Below are positions 13,559-16,070 of a stretch of DNA of 16,070 bases, in pieces. Made by a program: the position numbers and the translations under genes. The notes under the pieces were generated by a model. The model did not search any database, was not told the origin of the DNA, and worked only from the letters and a program-made list of their open reading frames with translations. Position 1 is the first letter of the stretch. Each line of letters starts with the position of its first letter. This DNA comes from an uncultured Adlercreutzia sp. (GTDB taxonomy: Bacteria > Actinomycetota > Coriobacteriia > Coriobacteriales > Eggerthellaceae), in the NCBI GenBank assembly GCA_902478715.1, contig CABSMC010000063.1, positions 1-16,070 on the forward strand. The letters run 5' to 3'.

Positions 13559-14674
13559 TTACAGACCCTCGATGTCCTCTTGCTCGGCAATGCGGGCGGT
13601 GAGGTTCTCGGCGATCTCCTGCTGCTGCTTCGCTTTGCGCTCGGCAACCATGCCCTTGACGGACGGGATGGCGCCACCGGCGATGATCATGAGACCACCG
13701 ATGATGGTGTTCACAGTCAGCGCCTCGCCGAAGACGACCAGACCCACGAAGATGGCCACGGGCACCTCCCAGTAGGCGATGGTGCCGTAGTCAGCAGCCG
13801 GCAGGTTGCGGCCGGCCACCAAGAGGAAGCCCAAAGCGATAGGACCGCAGATGATCCACAGGAGCACAGCACCGATCCAGTTGAAGGTGGTGAAGTGCAC
13901 GGACAGCGCCCAGTTCTCCATGCCGGGCTGAGAGCCCAGGGAGTTCAGGATGATGGTGATGAGGCCGGCGCCCAGCACGGCGAAGATGAAGTTCCACACG
14001 CCGCGGGCCGTGGTGTCGGCGTCCTTGCGGTAGCCGTTGAAGAACATCGACAGACCGTAGAACAGGCCGGACAGAAGGCCGAAGGCGTCGCCCACGCCCT
14101 TCTGCGGGAACTCGGGCGTCGAGGTCTCGAGGCTGAAATCGAGGCCAAAGACCTGACCGCCCACGCCGAAGCCGAGCAGGCCCTCGCCGAACAACATGCC
14201 GATGAACACGACGAGCAGGCAGATCCACTGCAGGCCGCTCATGGGCTCCTTGCGGAAGATACGGGCCGCCAGCACGCAGATCACCGGGCCGGTGTAGATG
14301 AACAGTACGGCATTGGCAACGGTCGTGAGCAGCGTCGAGGTCACGTAGCATGCCAAGGACATACCAATCATCAAACCGCCGAGAGCGATGGCGGGAGTGA
14401 GCTTGAGCTCCTTGAAGGTCTTCACCTTGTGGGTGGCGACCATCAGGATGACGAAGAACAGCACGCCCATGCCCATGCGGCCGCAGGCCATGAGAGCGCC
14501 GATGGAGTCACCGGCGTTCAGGCCCATGGTGCCGTCGAACATATCCGTTCGCGTAGCCCAGCGGCTGAACAGGGGCACAAGGCCCATGCCGGTTGCAGAG
14601 ATGAGCATGGCAATGGTACCCCACCCGGTCTTCATCTGATAGCCCTCGGTGGCGTTGGTGTTTTCCTGTGCCAT
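13559..14674 (-). CDS. DMT-superfamily (EamA-type) transporter
   Basis: A 371-residue integral membrane protein with about ten hydrophobic segments arranged as two similar halves, typical of the drug/metabolite transporter superfamily. Hallmarks are AMLISATGMGLVPLFSRW near the start, LLTTVANAVLFIYTGPVICVL closing the first half, and AADYGTIAYWEVPVAIFVGLVVFGEALT in the second, which is the usual EamA position for Glu and Gly-rich helices. A charged tail (KAKQQQEIAENLTARIAEQEDIEGL region) ends the protein. Members mostly export amino acids or other metabolites. ATG at 14674 is chosen for its strong AAAGGAGGG site 5 nt upstream; a longer in-frame start lacks support. It lies downstream of amidinotransferase B after a terminator and may export the guanidino product (inference). 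Confidence 0.9.
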   Translation of the reverse strand: MAQENTNATEGYQMKTGWGTIAMLISATGMGLVPLFSRWATRTDMFDGTMGLNAGDSIGALMACGRMGMGVLFFVILMVATHKVKTFKELKLTPAIALGGLMIGMSLACYVTSTLLTTVANAVLFIYTGPVICVLAARIFRKEPMSGLQWICLLVVFIGMLFGEGLLGFGVGGQVFGLDFSLETSTPEFPQKGVGDAFGLLSGLFYGLSMFFNGYRKDADTTARGVWNFIFAVLGAGLITIILNSLGSQPGMENWALSVHFTTFNWIGAVLLWIICGPIALGFLLVAGRNLPAADYGTIAYWEVPVAIFVGLVVFGEALTVNTIIGGLMIIAGGAIPSVKGMVAERKAKQQQEIAENLTARIAEQEDIEGL

Positions 14675-14752
14675 AATCCCTCCTTTTTCTTTCCTCTGAG
14701 GTGAGATAGGTTGAATGGAACGTCCCCTCGCCCTTAAGAGAGGCGCCCCGGA

Positions 14753-14777
14753 CACGGAACATGCCCTTAGTTCCGTG
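14753..14777. promoter_or_regulatory. Perfect 8-bp dyad upstream of the DMT operon
   Basis: CACGGAAC (14753-14760) and GTTCCGTG (14770-14777) are perfect inverted arms with a 9-bp centre, about 80 bp upstream of the DMT start and next to the terminator. Spacing suits an operator or a leader hairpin. It does not match the TetR-associated palindrome. Confidence 0.45.
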
Positions 14778-14781
14778 AAAC

Positions 14782-14832
14782 AAAGAAGGGGAACAGGCCG
14801 CGCCTTTGCGTTGAAACCTGTTCCCCTTTCTT
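14782..14832 (-). terminator. Terminator after amidinotransferase B, bidirectional in form
   Basis: AAGGGGAACAGG (14786-14797) pairs perfectly with CCTGTTCCCCTT (14817-14828) over 12 bp with a 19-nt loop. T-rich sequence follows on both strands. Only minus-strand genes flank it, so it probably ends the amidinotransferase B transcript. The stretch 14833-14933 has a short hairpin (GCAGCT/AGCTGC) and nothing else I can support. Confidence 0.85.
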
Positions 14833-14933
14833 TTCTAACTTGCGCTTCTCAGGCAGCTGCCCTTAGCTGCTGATCGGCGATTCTAGCTCTCAGGCTGCTT
14901 TTCGAGCCCGGGAGCCCACGATAAGCGTCGTGC

Positions 14934-16070
14934 TTACTTCCACATCTCGGGGCGCACGAGGGTGGGATCCTCGACGCGGTTCGGGAAGTAGTCGAGGCAC
15001 TCGCCCTCGCGGTAGACGTCGGCGGTGGAGCAGTGCAGGCCGCCGCCGAACGGGTAGGCGTCGCGCAGGTCGCAGGGGATGACGTTCATGCCCAGCTTGT
15101 CCATCTGCTCCTGCTGGTAGACCTCGGAGGCCTCCACGATGACGGTCTTCGGGTCGAGGACCAGGCAGTTCATGGACAGCCACACGGAGGAGTAGCACAG
15201 CGCCGGCGGCTCGGTGTGCGCGGGCTGGGCGGCCTCGACGATCTGCCAGTCGTTGGCCTCGAAGATGGCGCGCTGCGGCTCGGGCAGCGGGCGGTGCGGG
15301 TTGTTGATGATCAGGCCCGGGCGCAGCGGCACGAAGGTCGCGTCGATGTGGATCGGGTAGGGGTCGCCGGGGAAGTTCACGGCGTGCACGCGGTACTCGG
15401 GGTAGTAGCGCTGGAACCAGTCCATGGCGGCGCGGTTGGTGGTCAGGCCGTGCTGGATGAACAGGTCCTTGCCCATGCGCATCACGTCGGCGGCGTCCCA
15501 CATCGGCTCGACCTCGGTGGTCACGAAGTCCTTAGCAGCCGTACGCTCGAGACGCTCCTCCAGGGAGATCTTCTCGTCGTAGTAGTTGTGCTTGTAGGAG
15601 CGGTCGGTCAGGCGCGGACGGGGGGCCTGGGTCCACTTGAAGTCGGGATCCTGCTCGAAGTACTCCTCCATGAGCGGCCAGTAGGCCAAATACTCATAGT
15701 AGCGGCAGCGGAAGGAGTTGGCGGCGGCCATGATCTCGTTGCCGATGGTCAGCAGGATGTCGCGCGGAGGCATGCAGGTCATCATGGAGTCGTTGCGGAA
15801 GTCCGGCGTGCCGATGGCCTGGTTCCACTGCAGCGGGGTCGGGCGGTCGACGACGACGCCGCGGTCCTCGAGGATCTTCACGAGGTTCTCGAGGCACTCG
15901 TTGCCGCGCTCGACGGTCTCCAGCGGACGGAGGCCCCACATGCCGCGCATCTCGGAATCGACGGGCACCTTCTCAGAGGTGGCGGGCTCCTCCGGCGGGA
16001 TGACGGAGTTGTCGCAGCGGCCGACGATGACGCGCTTCAGCGGATCCCAGTCGTTCCAAGAGCTGACGAT
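14934..16070 (-). CDS. L-arginine:glycine amidinotransferase-type enzyme, copy B (5' end cut)
   Basis: The frame runs off the right edge; by alignment with copy A only the first three codons are missing and the start would be near 16079. All visible codons match copy A, including Asp195, His244 and Cys350, so it should be an active amidinotransferase. I found no base difference over the 1137 bp compared by eye with 9156-10292. Identity stops exactly at the stop codon: the downstream flanks differ at once. Its own promoter is outside the window. The downstream genes are the DMT transporter and the 186-aa protein, after a terminator. Confidence 0.93.
   Translation of the reverse strand: MVSSWNDWDPLKRVIVGRCDNSVIPPEEPATSEKVPVDSEMRGMWGLRPLETVERGNECLENLVKILEDRGVVVDRPTPLQWNQAIGTPDFRNDSMMTCMPPRDILLTIGNEIMAAANSFRCRYYEYLAYWPLMEEYFEQDPDFKWTQAPRPRLTDRSYKHNYYDEKISLEERLERTAAKDFVTTEVEPMWDAADVMRMGKDLFIQHGLTTNRAAMDWFQRYYPEYRVHAVNFPGDPYPIHIDATFVPLRPGLIINNPHRPLPEPQRAIFEANDWQIVEAAQPAHTEPPALCYSSVWLSMNCLVLDPKTVIVEASEVYQQEQMDKLGMNVIPCDLRDAYPFGGGLHCSTADVYREGECLDYFPNRVEDPTLVRPEMWK

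Noticed and set aside
11362..14704. Long plus-strand open frames opposite MHS transporter 2, the 186-aa gene and the DMT transporter
   Set aside because: They have low-complexity His/Glu/Gly/Arg products with no motif and mirror well-supported minus genes.

Overview
The window is GC-rich, densely coded bacterial DNA. Its gene set suggests a gut-type actinobacterium of the Eggerthellaceae (Coriobacteriia): a membrane-anchored LuxR regulator, an unusual NifU-like scaffold, near-duplicate MHS-type transporters and very GC-biased third codon positions. The family call is an inference from gene style. No rRNA, tRNA, CRISPR array, transposase or phage gene was seen.

Layout. Bases 1-334 hold no gene, but they carry a hairpin and two copies of a 69-bp two-armed palindromic unit. 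On the minus strand, a NifU-like Fe-S scaffold (1465-2064) is followed 2 nt later by an unknown protein (335-1462) whose reading frame contains a nested palindromic element (768-877). Divergent from these are a membrane LuxR regulator (2282-4078) and a small two-helix membrane protein (4088-4339). Convergent to those are a class I aminotransferase (4434-5627) and a Fic-like protein with a degenerate active site (5715-7085), both on minus. An AT-rich regulatory hub (about 7121-7260) then faces a short orphan plus-strand unit: promoter, Shine-Dalgarno, 9-codon ORF, hairpin and terminator, ending near 7430.

The right half (7514-16070) is a single-strand (minus) guanidino-metabolism locus. In transcription order it runs: amidinotransferase B (cut by the window end), DMT/EamA transporter, unknown 186-aa protein, MHS transporter 2, TetR regulator, amidinotransferase A, MHS transporter 1. 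The amidinotransferases match the L-arginine:glycine amidinotransferase (AGAT) family with the full Asp/His/Cys triad, and they look identical at every visible base. The two MHS transporters are clear but diverged paralogs. This looks like a duplicated amidinotransferase-plus-symporter module, with the enzyme copies homogenised by recent conversion or duplication. A plausible job is moving an amidino group from arginine to an imported amine, with import and export handled by the MHS and DMT carriers; the acceptor is not visible in the sequence.

Regulation. A 16-bp imperfect palindrome occurs twice at the amidinotransferase A promoters and once upstream of the TetR gene, so it is the best candidate operator. 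MHS transporter 2 has its own pair of 17-bp dyads 40 bp apart. Both MHS genes are preceded by short ORFs (18 and 20 codons) that overlap the transporter start by exactly 11 nt, suggesting translational coupling. Most transcription units end in clear intrinsic terminators.
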